Source: JAEXZL01 sp049943125
GTDB lineage: Bacteria; Bacillota; Clostridia; Clostridiales; Clostridiaceae
DNA: 64,000 nucleotides
Direction: 5' to 3'
Assembly (NCBI RefSeq): GCF_049943125.1
Contig: NZ_CP188040.1
Coordinates: forward strand, 2,790,001 to 2,854,000
Of the stretch, positions 23,086 to 32,697 are shown piece by piece (position 1 is the first letter of the stretch; every line of letters starts with the position of its first letter). A program made the position numbers and the translations under genes. Below the pieces are notes generated by a model, which did not search any database, was not told the DNA's origin, and saw nothing but the letters and a program-made list of their open reading frames with translations.

Positions 23086-26000
23086 ATGGCGGGTTATAAG
23101 GATTATTATGATATTGAAAATATAATAGAAGGCTTTCTCCGAAAGGATATTATAGGTCCTATAAGTGAAGACGAGGTCCTGGAGACAAAGCCCACGGAGG
23201 AATATTCCATGGGCATATTATGGCCTCAAAAAATGAACCAGGATGATGAATTACCTACAATAATGGAGGAAGAGGAAGAAATAGATATTCCTTTAGATAA
23301 TGAAAAAGATATAGGTGATATTGATGTACTGGGGGAGATGGAAGAGGAGGATGCTAAAAATGATTTTAATAAAGCCAATATTTTTAAACCATCCTCTATG
23401 GCAATATCTGCAGTAATTAAGAAGGAGCAGAGAGAGATTTTTGTTGATTTCACCTTTGCAACCTATACCCTTGGATATAAGGAAATAGAATATACTAGAA
23501 AGAAAACCGTTGATAATGAAGAAATAATGGAAACGGTAGTTAGAAGACAGGACCAATATACTAGACAAAACCATGAGCCTGTAAGCTTAATCATAGATAC
23601 CTATACTGGTGAAATAATTAAAGGCTCAGAGCTATTACATAAGGTTAATATACAGCTTTTTGTGAGAAAGCTTTATTCCGATGGAAGCAGATTGATTACC
23701 GTATCTGTTCTTAATAAAGCTATGGCGGGAAAAGAAAATGTTAACCCATTAGCATTATTTCAATGCAGCCTAAAGCTTAAGGCAGAGGAAGGCTTTCTAC
23801 CAATAAATAGTGATTATTCCTCTCAAGGAGAATTAGAGCAGGAGATATTAGAGCTCCTTTACAGAAATGAAAAGAATTATGCCGTTGGCCATGGCTGCTC
23901 TGTCAAATGGCAGGAAGAGAATAATAGGATATGTTCTATATCCAGTGAATTTCTTCCTGTGGAGGAGTTAAATCAAATGAAGCCCAGGAGCATTTCTGGT
24001 GTAAAGTGCTTTAATATGACCTATTGGACTAAGGTGGATAGGCAGCTTGGTCTAAGGGATCTAACTGAGTTCATTGAAATCTATGAGGATTGGCTTCAGA
24101 AGCTTAAGAGTACTGGCAGAGAGCTAGACAGCTATAAAAGAGCAGTACAGTCCTGTATTGAAAAAATAGAGCTGTGCATCCGTAGGCTTAGACAGGGAGT
24201 AGAGACCTTAAGAGGGAATGAGTCTATGTGGAAGGCTTTCGTATATATGAATGAAGCAATGGCTCTTCAAAGGGTTAATTACGGAAAGACTAAGGGCAAA
24301 AAGCTTATGCTAGAGGATATATCCTGGTATCCCTTCCAGCTGGCATATATCCTTCAAATACTTCCTGATATAGCCTGCGAGAAAGACTCCTATAGGGATA
24401 CAGTAGATCTTTTATGGTTTCCCACTGGAGGTGGAAAGACTGAAGCTTATCTAGGTTTATCAGCCATAACGATTTTTTATAGGAGGTTAACTAAAGGAGA
24501 CTTATCTGGTGGAGTCACCATTTTAATGAGATACACCCTAAGACTTCTTACAACTCAGCAGTTTGAGAGAGCAACGGCTTTGATTTGTGCCTGTGAAGCC
24601 TTGAGAAGAAAATATAAATTTTCCTCTGAGGAAATATCCATAGGACTCTGGGTTGGAATGGATTTGACACCTAACACTTTAATGGATGCTAAGGAAAAGC
24701 TGTCAACCTTAAGAGACGGTGATCTTGTATATAAGGGGAACCCCCAACAGATTCATCATTGCCCATATTGTGGCGAGGAATTAAATATAGGAGCCTATAA
24801 GGTTCAGGGAGGCTTAAAAATACAGTGCTTAAATAATAGCTGCTTATTTAGTGAGGGGCTTCCAGTATACCTAGTAGATGAGGATATTTATAAGGTAAGA
24901 CCTACTCTTCTTCTAAGTACCATAGATAAGCTAGCAAGAATAGTATGGGAGGAAAAAACCTTAGCTCTTTTTGCTGCTGATAAAGCTAATTTGCCACCAG
25001 AGCTTATTATTCAGGATGAGCTTCATCTCATATCAGGTCCCTTAGGCTCTCTTTCAGGACTTTATGAGATTGCAGTAGATGAGCTATGTACAACTGCTGA
25101 TGGTAGAGGACCTAAAATTATTGCATCAACAGCTACCGTAAGAAACGCGGTGAAGCAAATTAAGGCTCTTTATAATAGAGAAACAATTCAATTTCCACCC
25201 AATGGACTATCCTATGAGGATTCCTTCTTTGCCGTTATGGCTTCTAGAGATGAAAAACCAGCTCGGCGTTATATAGGAATCTGTGAAACTGGTGGAAATC
25301 TAGTAGATGTACTCATTAGAGTATATGGCTGTGTAATTTATTCTATAAATTATCTAAGAGCCAAGGGCGTGAGGGATGAGCTGATAGATCAATATTTTAC
25401 TATCATAGGTTATTTTAATACCCTTAAGGATTTGGGAAGTGCAGCTACTATACTACTAGATCATGTTAGGATTTACAGCACTGCTTTAATGCTTCATAAA
25501 TTTAAAGACTATTCAGAAGAGGTGGACTTGAAGGAAATCCAGCTGAATTTTTATAGTGAGCTCACCAGCAGAAAATCCTCCAAGGAAATAAAGGATACTC
25601 TAGAGGAGCTGGAAATAAGCTATCCCGATGAAAGAGCTTATTCCTATGTGCTTGCTTCTAACATGCTTTCCGTAGGAATTGATGTTAGTAGGCTTGGAAT
25701 TATGACTGTATACAGTCAGCCAAAGACTACCGCTGAGTATATACAGGCAACTAGTAGAGCTGGAAGAAGCAATCCTGGAATGATAGTGACCTTTTATAAT
25801 TCTACTAGAACCAGGGACAGATCTCATTATGAACAGTTTAGCTATTATCATAGAACCTTTTATAAATATGTAGAGCCTACCAGCGTAACCCCTTTTTCCT
25901 TTAGAGCTATTGAAAAGGCATTACACTCTGTATATGTAGCTTTGATAAGACATAGAGTAAAAAATATGTCCTCTAATGAAGCAGTGAGGAATTTTAGTGG

Positions 26001-26325
26001 TAATTCTCATGATGTAAGGCTCATTAAGGAGAAAATATTAGAGAGAATAAAGGAGATAAGCCCAGAAGCTGTAGAATACGCCTCTCTTTGGCTAAATAAT
26101 TTTGAAGAGCTCTGGGAAGAGGCTGTAGAGGAAAAGGGAGAGACCTTTTATTATAGTCTAAAAAATAATGATGCTGCTTTAGTATATACTCTTTTAAATG
26201 AGGCTGAAAAGGATGTAAACACAATCTTTCCTTCTGTTCTAAATTCCTTGAGAAATGTTGATGGTAGCTCCAATGTTTATATCATAGACAGGGAGGAGGA
26301 TACAAATAATGAGAAAGATATTTAA
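23086..26325 (+). CDS. drmA: DrmA-like DISARM helicase
   Basis: 1079 aa superfamily 2 helicase of the DUF1998-associated type. Walker A WFPTGGGKTEAYLG is at residues 444-457, DEAH-box variant QDELHLISGPLGSL at 643-656, a zinc knuckle CPYCGE...CLNNSCLF at about 559-587, SNMLSVGIDVSRLG in motif V and YIQATSRAGRS (motif VI, about 885-895). These wordings are those of DISARM DrmA. The N-terminal 440 residues include a very acidic patch (residues 57-92). In DISARM, DrmA pairs with DrmB to load on DNA. Here the DrmB gene overlaps it by 17 bases, but the usual DISARM methylase and PLD genes are absent. Confidence 0.9.
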   Translation: MAGYKDYYDIENIIEGFLRKDIIGPISEDEVLETKPTEEYSMGILWPQKMNQDDELPTIMEEEEEIDIPLDNEKDIGDIDVLGEMEEEDAKNDFNKANIFKPSSMAISAVIKKEQREIFVDFTFATYTLGYKEIEYTRKKTVDNEEIMETVVRRQDQYTRQNHEPVSLIIDTYTGEIIKGSELLHKVNIQLFVRKLYSDGSRLITVSVLNKAMAGKENVNPLALFQCSLKLKAEEGFLPINSDYSSQGELEQEILELLYRNEKNYAVGHGCSVKWQEENNRICSISSEFLPVEELNQMKPRSISGVKCFNMTYWTKVDRQLGLRDLTEFIEIYEDWLQKLKSTGRELDSYKRAVQSCIEKIELCIRRLRQGVETLRGNESMWKAFVYMNEAMALQRVNYGKTKGKKLMLEDISWYPFQLAYILQILPDIACEKDSYRDTVDLLWFPTGGGKTEAYLGLSAITIFYRRLTKGDLSGGVTILMRYTLRLLTTQQFERATALICACEALRRKYKFSSEEISIGLWVGMDLTPNTLMDAKEKLSTLRDGDLVYKGNPQQIHHCPYCGEELNIGAYKVQGGLKIQCLNNSCLFSEGLPVYLVDEDIYKVRPTLLLSTIDKLARIVWEEKTLALFAADKANLPPELIIQDELHLISGPLGSLSGLYEIAVDELCTTADGRGPKIIASTATVRNAVKQIKALYNRETIQFPPNGLSYEDSFFAVMASRDEKPARRYIGICETGGNLVDVLIRVYGCVIYSINYLRAKGVRDELIDQYFTIIGYFNTLKDLGSAATILLDHVRIYSTALMLHKFKDYSEEVDLKEIQLNFYSELTSRKSSKEIKDTLEELEISYPDERAYSYVLASNMLSVGIDVSRLGIMTVYSQPKTTAEYIQATSRAGRSNPGMIVTFYNSTRTRDRSHYEQFSYYHRTFYKYVEPTSVTPFSFRAIEKALHSVYVALIRHRVKNMSSNEAVRNFSGNSHDVRLIKEKILERIKEISPEAVEYASLWLNNFEELWEEAVEEKGETFYYSLKNNDAALVYTLLNEAEKDVNTIFPSVLNSLRNVDGSSNVYIIDREEDTNNEKDI

Positions 26326-28156
26326 TAAGGGAGTAAAGCCTACTAGAAAAAAGCCTAAGGTAGTGGGAGATGTGAGACAGTCTCAGATAATAAATACCTT
26401 TGGTATTGGCTCCATGGTAGACTTTGTTAATGATACGGTGATGATTGCAGGGCTCGATAGCTGGGACTGGAATAATCCTGCTTCTGATAACATTTATGTA
26501 GTAAATAATGAGAACCTTCAGAACCTCTTAGGGGTGGACTATTTCGTAAAGCCAAAGGTAGATGCTGAGAGGAAGAGTATATATTCTCAAAGGAGTATGG
26601 ATATACCTTCATATAGATTCCCTGAAACTCTATACTGCACCAAATGTCACAGGCTTTTTAATTATAAGGTGTTCAATCATCAAGAGGGAAGGCAGTTTAA
26701 GTGCATCTGTGGTAATAAAACTCTTGTGCCCTCCCGTTTTGTGGTTATTTGTGAGAAGGGTCATATTGCTGATTTCCCATATTATAAATGGGTCCATAGA
26801 GGTGGAGAATGTAAGGAAGGAAAAAAATCAAAGCTATATCTGAAAAACAAGGATGGAAAGAGTGGATTAGATAGCCTTTATGTTTATTGTAGCAGCTGTG
26901 GTGCTAGGAGGACAATGAAAACTGCTTTTAGAGAGAGTGGGATGAAGGAGCTTGCTAGCTGTGAGGGAAGCTCTCCCTGGCTCAAAAAGGTTAAGCAGGG
27001 TAACTGTGAAAAATCACTTATGACCAGGTTAAGATCCTCTAGTGATATTTACTTCCCGGCTACAGTCAGTGCCTTGAGTATACCCCCCTGGAGCAAAAGG
27101 GTGTATAAAGAGCTGGGTAAGCACTATTCAAAGCTTGGAAAAGGCCAAGAAAGGGATAGATACGTCATTGAAGATTATATAATGCCATCCTTAAAAGGCT
27201 TATCCCTTGAGGATATTCTCTCTGCTTTAGATAGACTGAGGAGTAATAAAAAGCTTAAGGGAGAGAAGAAGGATTGGGAAATATATGAGGATGAGTACAA
27301 GGTAATTACCAAGTATCATGGAGATACTGATAACGATGATGAATACTCTGCTGAGGAGCTGGAAGCTCCAGAGGAGTTTAAGAGTGTTATAAATAAGATT
27401 GTAGCAATAGATAAGCTTACAGAGGTCAATGCAATGATAGGCTTTACCAGAAAGCTACCCTGGAGTGGATCCTTTGAGGATGAAAATCTCCAAAAGCTAT
27501 CGGAAAAGGATGTATTAAAGATACCTGTTGAAAAAAGAAGAGAACTGGGATGCTGGTTCCCTGCTGTAGAGCTTAAAGGAGAAGGTATCTTTATTGAGTT
27601 TAACCTTGAAAGAATAAGAAAGTGGTCTTCTAAGGTTGATGCTTACTATAAGCCTCTCAAGGAAATTATAGATAAGGAAAAAATATATAAGGAGAATTTT
27701 TCTCCAGAATATGTTATGCTTCACACCCTTTCTCATCTTTTAATAAGACAGCTGTCTTTGGAGTGTGGATATAGTGCCTCTTCACTGAAGGAAAAAATTT
27801 ATTCAACCTACAAGGGTAAGGGAACCATAGAAATGGCTGGTATATTAATATATACTGCCACAACAGATTCCGATGGAAGCTTGGGTGGCCTTGTAGAGCA
27901 GGCTTATCCTGAGAGGATAGAGTCTGTGCTGAAAAATGCTCTCAAGGAAGCTACCTGGTGTGCCTCGGATCCTGTGTGTATTAATAGCAATGGCAAATAT
28001 GGACAAGGGTATAAATCCTTAAACTATGGAGCCTGCCATAGCTGTACCTTGTTACCTGAGACCTCCTGTGAATTTAAAAATTCATTACTGGATAGGGGTG
28101 CCTTGGTGGGTACTGTAGATAATAAGGACCTTGGCTTCTTTAGTGAATATATATAA
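26309..28156 (+). CDS. drmB: DrmB-like DUF1998 protein
   Basis: 615 aa, ATG 26309 with GGAGGAGGA inside the drmA gene. The N terminus RQSQIINTFGIGSMVDF is typical of DrmB. Zinc-binding pairs follow: YCTKCH...CICG (residues about 110-138), VICEKGHIADFP, YCSSCGARR, and at the end CHSCTLLPETSCEF. The DUF1998 core is YVMLHTLSHLLIRQLSLECGYSASSLKEKIY followed by GILIYTATTDSDGSLGGLV. It forms the DrmAB complex in DISARM, a non-sequence-specific DNA-binding ATP-dependent machine. All expected DrmB elements appear intact. Confidence 0.92.
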   Translation: MRKIFNKGVKPTRKKPKVVGDVRQSQIINTFGIGSMVDFVNDTVMIAGLDSWDWNNPASDNIYVVNNENLQNLLGVDYFVKPKVDAERKSIYSQRSMDIPSYRFPETLYCTKCHRLFNYKVFNHQEGRQFKCICGNKTLVPSRFVVICEKGHIADFPYYKWVHRGGECKEGKKSKLYLKNKDGKSGLDSLYVYCSSCGARRTMKTAFRESGMKELASCEGSSPWLKKVKQGNCEKSLMTRLRSSSDIYFPATVSALSIPPWSKRVYKELGKHYSKLGKGQERDRYVIEDYIMPSLKGLSLEDILSALDRLRSNKKLKGEKKDWEIYEDEYKVITKYHGDTDNDDEYSAEELEAPEEFKSVINKIVAIDKLTEVNAMIGFTRKLPWSGSFEDENLQKLSEKDVLKIPVEKRRELGCWFPAVELKGEGIFIEFNLERIRKWSSKVDAYYKPLKEIIDKEKIYKENFSPEYVMLHTLSHLLIRQLSLECGYSASSLKEKIYSTYKGKGTIEMAGILIYTATTDSDGSLGGLVEQAYPERIESVLKNALKEATWCASDPVCINSNGKYGQGYKSLNYGACHSCTLLPETSCEFKNSLLDRGALVGTVDNKDLGFFSEYI

Positions 28157-28169
28157 AGGAGGCTTCGTT

Positions 28170-28382
28170 GTGGGAATTAAGGAATATAATCCAGAAGATA
28201 TCCTCACCTGGGGAAAATATAAGGGTAAGAGAATTTCAGAGGTTTATTCTATTAGTCCTAAATATATATATTGGTTAAACTCTGATGGAAAGTATTATGT
28301 TAATCTAGATAAACTAAAGAAGTATTATTTAGATAATGCTCCCCATGAGCTTAAGGATATAAATTTTAGTGATTTTGATTAG
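28170..28382 (+). CDS. 70-residue DUF3820/ExoX-C-like protein
   Basis: GTG start at 28170 with AAAGGAGG at 28155-28162; the longer frame from 28131 overlaps drmB and lacks a site. The core ILTWGKYKGKRISEV...SPKYIYWL matches the small domain written fGKyKGk-x-hxEl-x-dp-x-YhxWh, found alone (DUF3820) and at the C terminus of some 3' exonucleases. The domain probably touches DNA or a partner protein. It lies 13 bases after drmB and 55 before zorA, so it is an integral part of the operon that could link the two halves. Confidence 0.75.
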   Translation: MGIKEYNPEDILTWGKYKGKRISEVYSISPKYIYWLNSDGKYYVNLDKLKKYYLDNAPHELKDINFSDFD

Positions 28383-28437
28383 CTTATGTTGAAATAATAG
28401 ATGTTCAATTACTTTAAAGAAATGTTGAGGAGATACC

Positions 28438-30726
28438 ATGAACAATAATTTAAAAAGAAAAAATTTGTTTGGCATATTGGGAGTGCTTATATTTATTATA
28501 AGCTTTCCTGTAATGTATATGCTATCTGATGATATTATAAGCAGAATATGCTTAGGCTTTATGCTGGTATTTGTACTATGGGCGTATTTAACAGGACTTA
28601 TTAAATTATATAAAGCTACAAATGATATTAATAGAGCAGCGCTTTTCATTAAAGAAGAAAAAGAAAATCATAAGGAATTATGGACTGTAATCTATGAGAA
28701 GGAGGACTTTTTCTTATATTCTTATCTGAAATCTGCCTTTGAGGCCTTTAAAAAGGAAATGAAAAGATTAGAAAGGGCAGAAGATACCTCTTATAAATGC
28801 GATATAGCTGATTATATTAATATAGATGACATAGAAGATGCATCTAACAGAGGATATCTAGAGCAGGTAGGAGCATTATTTACTGGACTAGGAATACTTG
28901 GTACCTTCATAGGACTGACCATAGGACTACAAAAATTTGATTCTACTAGTGCGGAGGCTATGGCTTCTACTATACCAGCTCTTATTGAAGGTATTAAAAT
29001 TGCTTTTTATACCTCTATTTTTGGAGTAGGCTTATCTCTTATATTTAACCTTGTATATAAAAATAGCTTATTTAAACTCAATGAGGCTCTAGAGTCCTTC
29101 TATGAGGAATTTTATCTAAATGTAGTGCCTCTTCCTGATAATGATCTAGCAAACCAAATGCTTAGATATCAACAGGAACAAAGCAGCACCATGGTAAAAT
29201 TTGCGGAAACTATTTCTGTAAAGATAGCTGAAAGCTTTGAGAAGGTGGCCCTTCCAACCTTCAATAATATTAATAATACCATGACTATGCTATCGGAAAA
29301 GATGATAGAGAATCAGACAGAAGGGTTAGAGACAATAGTAAATGAATTTGTAAATCATATGAATACCTCATTAAACGGACAATTCCTAGAGCTCGGTAAA
29401 ACCTTAGAGAGCATGAATGAATGGGAGAAGAATATGATTGGTGAGGTGCAGAGGGTTGTAGAGGAGCTTATTAATTCTTCAGAAAATATCACAGGAGTAA
29501 ATCTTAAGCTGGACTCAATTATGGAGAAGCTATCAACCTTCTGTAATGAGTTAAATAGCTTCCAGGTAGGGGTAAACAAGGCTTATGAAAGTGTTGATAA
29601 ACAGAGAGAGGTCTTTGAGAGATCACTTGCAGGACAAGAACTATACCTTAGAGGACTTCAGGACCATGAAGCTGCTCTACTTACTAAGTTCTCAGAGATA
29701 ATCATAAAGGTAGAGGAGCTATTAAAAACCTCTGAAGGACAAATGGAGGTAAATAATAACATAACAGAAGCTCTTAATAATAAGCTAAATAGCTCTGCAG
29801 AGGTGCTAAAGGAGGTATCCGCTGCCTTTAATAAGGACATTGAGGCTTCAGCTAAATCCTTAGGAGCTGTTACAGAAACCTTTAATGATGAAATACGTAA
29901 ATCCTCTCAGGGAATGAAGGATATAACCGATAGCTTCCAGGAAGGCATTAAGGAAACAGCTGGAAGTGTTAAGGTCATAGCACAGGAATTTAATAATGAT
30001 ATAGCTATTTCAATAAAGCTGCTTAAGGATTCTGGGGAAGAATTTATCCAGAGACTACATCACTATTTTGGACAGATAGAGCAGATATCTAGCAGCACTG
30101 CATCCTTATTTAATAATGGAATAGACCTTGCTGCAAAAAGGATGGAGGAGCTTTTAAAATCCTATAATGAGGATTTATATAAGGCTGCTGGTGAAATGAA
30201 GGGTATAGGTGGAGGCTTCAGGGAGGAATTAAACGCATCTGCCCTTATGCTTCAGGATGTATTTAAGGAGTTAAATAAAGAGCTTGGAGCATCAGCTAAG
30301 GAGCTGGAGGGAATTTGCTTGAGATTTAATGAAACCGTAGCAAAATCTGTTCAGGTATCTAATGATATTACAGAGACCTTTAAAAAGGATGTAAATTACT
30401 CCGTGAAGAAGACCTTTGAGGTCTTTGATACAAGTCTTAGTGAGATTTCAATCCATTTAAGTGGAACCATTAAGGAAATACAGGAAACAGTGGATAAGCT
30501 TCCTATGGTGGAAAATGAATACCTACATAAAATTAAAGAGCAGTATGATGGCTATGTAGAGGAGCTTGTTAAGGTTCAAAAGGATATTAAAGGCTTCATG
30601 ATAGAGCTATTAGATGAAGCAGCAAAGGAGAAGGCCTCGGGCTCTAAAGAAAAAAAGATATTGATCTCTGCTATACCACAGGATTTCAATCATAAAGGAG
30701 CTGTAGGCAAGGAGGGTGAAGTCTAG
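28438..30726 (+). CDS. zorA: ZorA-like MotA/TolQ/ExbB motor subunit with long tail
   Basis: 762 aa. Two transmembrane helices at residues 9-29 and 36-56, two more in the MotA/ExbB core at about 142-165 (LEQVGALFTGLGILGTFIGLTIGL) and 181-207 (LIEGIKIAFYTSIFGVGLSLIFNL). GTFIGL and the polar T/S positions are typical of proton-channel subunits. From residue 210 on the protein is a long cytoplasmic helix. Residues 457-676 consist of twelve consecutive 18-residue units, for example LGAVTETFNDEIRKSSQG, with one 4-residue insertion. In Zorya, ZorA5-ZorB2 forms a rotary motor whose ZorA tail projects into the cytoplasm and is needed for defence. Confidence 0.9.
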   Translation: MNNNLKRKNLFGILGVLIFIISFPVMYMLSDDIISRICLGFMLVFVLWAYLTGLIKLYKATNDINRAALFIKEEKENHKELWTVIYEKEDFFLYSYLKSAFEAFKKEMKRLERAEDTSYKCDIADYINIDDIEDASNRGYLEQVGALFTGLGILGTFIGLTIGLQKFDSTSAEAMASTIPALIEGIKIAFYTSIFGVGLSLIFNLVYKNSLFKLNEALESFYEEFYLNVVPLPDNDLANQMLRYQQEQSSTMVKFAETISVKIAESFEKVALPTFNNINNTMTMLSEKMIENQTEGLETIVNEFVNHMNTSLNGQFLELGKTLESMNEWEKNMIGEVQRVVEELINSSENITGVNLKLDSIMEKLSTFCNELNSFQVGVNKAYESVDKQREVFERSLAGQELYLRGLQDHEAALLTKFSEIIIKVEELLKTSEGQMEVNNNITEALNNKLNSSAEVLKEVSAAFNKDIEASAKSLGAVTETFNDEIRKSSQGMKDITDSFQEGIKETAGSVKVIAQEFNNDIAISIKLLKDSGEEFIQRLHHYFGQIEQISSSTASLFNNGIDLAAKRMEELLKSYNEDLYKAAGEMKGIGGGFREELNASALMLQDVFKELNKELGASAKELEGICLRFNETVAKSVQVSNDITETFKKDVNYSVKKTFEVFDTSLSEISIHLSGTIKEIQETVDKLPMVENEYLHKIKEQYDGYVEELVKVQKDIKGFMIELLDEAAKEKASGSKEKKILISAIPQDFNHKGAVGKEGEV

Positions 30727-30729
30727 CCC

Positions 30730-31443
30730 ATGAAAAAGTATAAAAGGAAGAGGCGAGGGGAAGGAAGCTCCTACTGGCAATCCTATTCAGATATGATGGC
30801 GGCATTACTCTTGATGTTTATTCTGATTATGTCCTTTACTATTCTTCACTCCTTGAGCAGCTATGAACAGCAGAAAAAGCTGTTAGATGAGCAGCAGGAA
30901 AAGCTTGAAAAGCTTGTAGGAGTAAAATCCGATATAATCCAGGATTTAAGTCTTGAATTTGAGGACACAAGCCTCAGCATATCAGTGGATCCACAGACCG
31001 GGGCTATAGCCTTTGACTCTAACGTTCTATTTGATTATAACCAGGTGGAGCTGAAGAGCACAGCCAAAGAGTTTTTAAATGAATTTATGCCTTTATATTT
31101 AGAGGTGCTTTTAAGTGAATCCTATGAGCCATATTTGTCTGAGATTATTGTAGAAGGTCACACTGATGACAATGGTAGCTACATATATAATTTGGATTTG
31201 TCCCAGAAAAGAGCCTTATCCATAGCTACATATTTCATAGAAGAGGGTGAAGCTATATTAGATAAGGAGCAACTGGAAGGGCTTAGAGAAATCCTCACGG
31301 CAAACGGAAGGTCCTGGAGTAACCTAATTTATAATACCGATGGAACTGTTAATGATGATGAATCTAGAAGAGTTGAGTTTAAATTTAGACTCAAGGACGA
31401 TGAGATGATAGAGGAAATGAAGAATATTCTGGAGGAGCAATAA
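30730..31443 (+). CDS. zorB: ZorB-like MotB/OmpA stator subunit
   Basis: 237 aa. A short basic cytoplasmic head is followed by one transmembrane helix (residues 20-40, YSDMMAALLLMFILIMSF) that carries the ion-channel aspartate D21, equivalent to MotB Asp32. A short coiled coil and plug come next, then a C-terminal OmpA-like peptidoglycan-binding domain: IIVEGHTDDNGSY, LDLSQKRALSIATYF, and SRRVEFKF. It anchors the motor to the cell wall. Three bases after zorA. It is the expected size for ZorB. Confidence 0.92.
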   Translation: MKKYKRKRRGEGSSYWQSYSDMMAALLLMFILIMSFTILHSLSSYEQQKKLLDEQQEKLEKLVGVKSDIIQDLSLEFEDTSLSISVDPQTGAIAFDSNVLFDYNQVELKSTAKEFLNEFMPLYLEVLLSESYEPYLSEIIVEGHTDDNGSYIYNLDLSQKRALSIATYFIEEGEAILDKEQLEGLREILTANGRSWSNLIYNTDGTVNDDESRRVEFKFRLKDDEMIEEMKNILEEQ

Positions 31444-32621
31444 TGGTTGATATTTTTTATCCAGAAAAGCTTGATAAGGTGAAATATGAGATTGCAAAGG
31501 TTCATAAAAGCTCTGGTGAGCTATCAGAGGATAAGATTAATTCTAATGAATTTAAGGCTATTGTAAAAAGAATCTCTGCTCTTAAGGGTGATGAGCTTCG
31601 AGCCTTCGCCCTCTGCATAAGTAAAAAGGATTTAATTATGCTAGCTCACTATGCTCCTAGGAATGTTTATAAAGGTAGCTTAAAGAAAATAACAGCAGTA
31701 TTATCCTTTAATCCTAGTGATGAGGTTTTAAATGCTTTATTTTCTAGCTGGCAGAATAACTATGAATCAAGTAATGGAGAAGTAATATTTACAGTTATTA
31801 ATAGGTATCAAGGAAGCACAAAAAAATTCAAAGATCTATTTAAGCTTTCACTTGATAAGCTAGCTGAAGCTATAAAAGAAGGAGTAGTCGACAGCTACTT
31901 ATCAAATATCGTCTTTGATAAAGGAATTAGAACCTATGATAGATATTCTGCTTGCCTGGAGGATATGAAGATTAATAAGGATTCCTTACTGGGAAAGCAG
32001 CTTTCTAATCTATTTTACCTAGGTTGCTCTAAGGAGGAATATTTACGTCTAAAGCCCCATGAGCTTCTGGAGATAGTTAATAAGCTTACTTATGACCACT
32101 CTAAAAAACTATTGCTAAATCTTTTAGAGGTTTGTGATATCAAGGATTTAAAGCCATATAACAATATTCTTATCCATTATTTAAAGACTACGGGAAAAGA
32201 AGGAACTAAAGAATTCAAAGGTTACTTTAATGGTATTGATCCTGTCACAGTAAGAAAGTACATTACTTGGATAAATATCTATGATTTAGAAAATATCTTT
32301 GGAAATGATGAACGTAGCAGATTTTGGAGCCAATATGCAGATAGATGTATTGTAAGGCATCATCCTAATACGAGATCGCTAACAATGGAATTTGATACTT
32401 TTGCAGTGGTAGAATTTAGAAGAATGGGACCTATATATTGGTTTGATTTAGAGTATTTTAATAAAGAAGTTTATAGGAGATGTCAGAATCTAACTAGCGA
32501 AGCTAATTTAAGAGATTGGTTATATCATTCCAAGAAGTATAAAGAGAGAAAAGTTCATCATAAGGATATCTGGACCATAGAAGCCAGAAGATATACAAAT
32601 AAGCTTCTGATGAGAAGTTGA
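31443..32621 (+). CDS. zorC: ZorC-like EH-signature protein
   Basis: 392 aa; the ATG overlaps the zorB stop by one base (TAATG). Mostly helical. The segment about residues 285-345 (DERSRFWSQYADRCIV, then FAVVEFRRMGPIYWFD) agrees with the EH_Signature domain that defines ZorC: an R-x-x-FW-x-x-Y segment followed by a beta-rich VEF...G...Y-W motif. E. coli ZorC is longer, so the N-terminal part differs. Last gene of the operon; a hairpin terminator follows at 32700. The call rests on position after zorAB plus these motifs and is less certain than ZorA and ZorB. Confidence 0.7.
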   Translation: MVDIFYPEKLDKVKYEIAKVHKSSGELSEDKINSNEFKAIVKRISALKGDELRAFALCISKKDLIMLAHYAPRNVYKGSLKKITAVLSFNPSDEVLNALFSSWQNNYESSNGEVIFTVINRYQGSTKKFKDLFKLSLDKLAEAIKEGVVDSYLSNIVFDKGIRTYDRYSACLEDMKINKDSLLGKQLSNLFYLGCSKEEYLRLKPHELLEIVNKLTYDHSKKLLLNLLEVCDIKDLKPYNNILIHYLKTTGKEGTKEFKGYFNGIDPVTVRKYITWINIYDLENIFGNDERSRFWSQYADRCIVRHHPNTRSLTMEFDTFAVVEFRRMGPIYWFDLEYFNKEVYRRCQNLTSEANLRDWLYHSKKYKERKVHHKDIWTIEARRYTNKLLMRS

Positions 32622-32697
32622 AATACTTAGTTACAAGTGAAAAAGGTGTTTTTAAACGGGAATAATTACATGGAAGATAAGAGCATACCCATAATTT

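Noticed and set aside
26562..26843. Overlapping plus-strand frame inside the DrmB gene
   Set aside because: An alternative frame with no site that lies over conserved zinc motifs of DrmB.
23086..28156. Calling 23-28 kb a standard DISARM system
   Set aside because: DrmA and DrmB are present, but there is no PLD-type DrmC and no methylase in the operon, and the Zor genes are clearly part of the same transcription unit.
23086..28156. Druantia (DruE-type DUF1998 helicase)
   Set aside because: DUF1998 is on a separate protein and the helicase wording fits DrmA; no DruH- or DruABCD-like genes are present.
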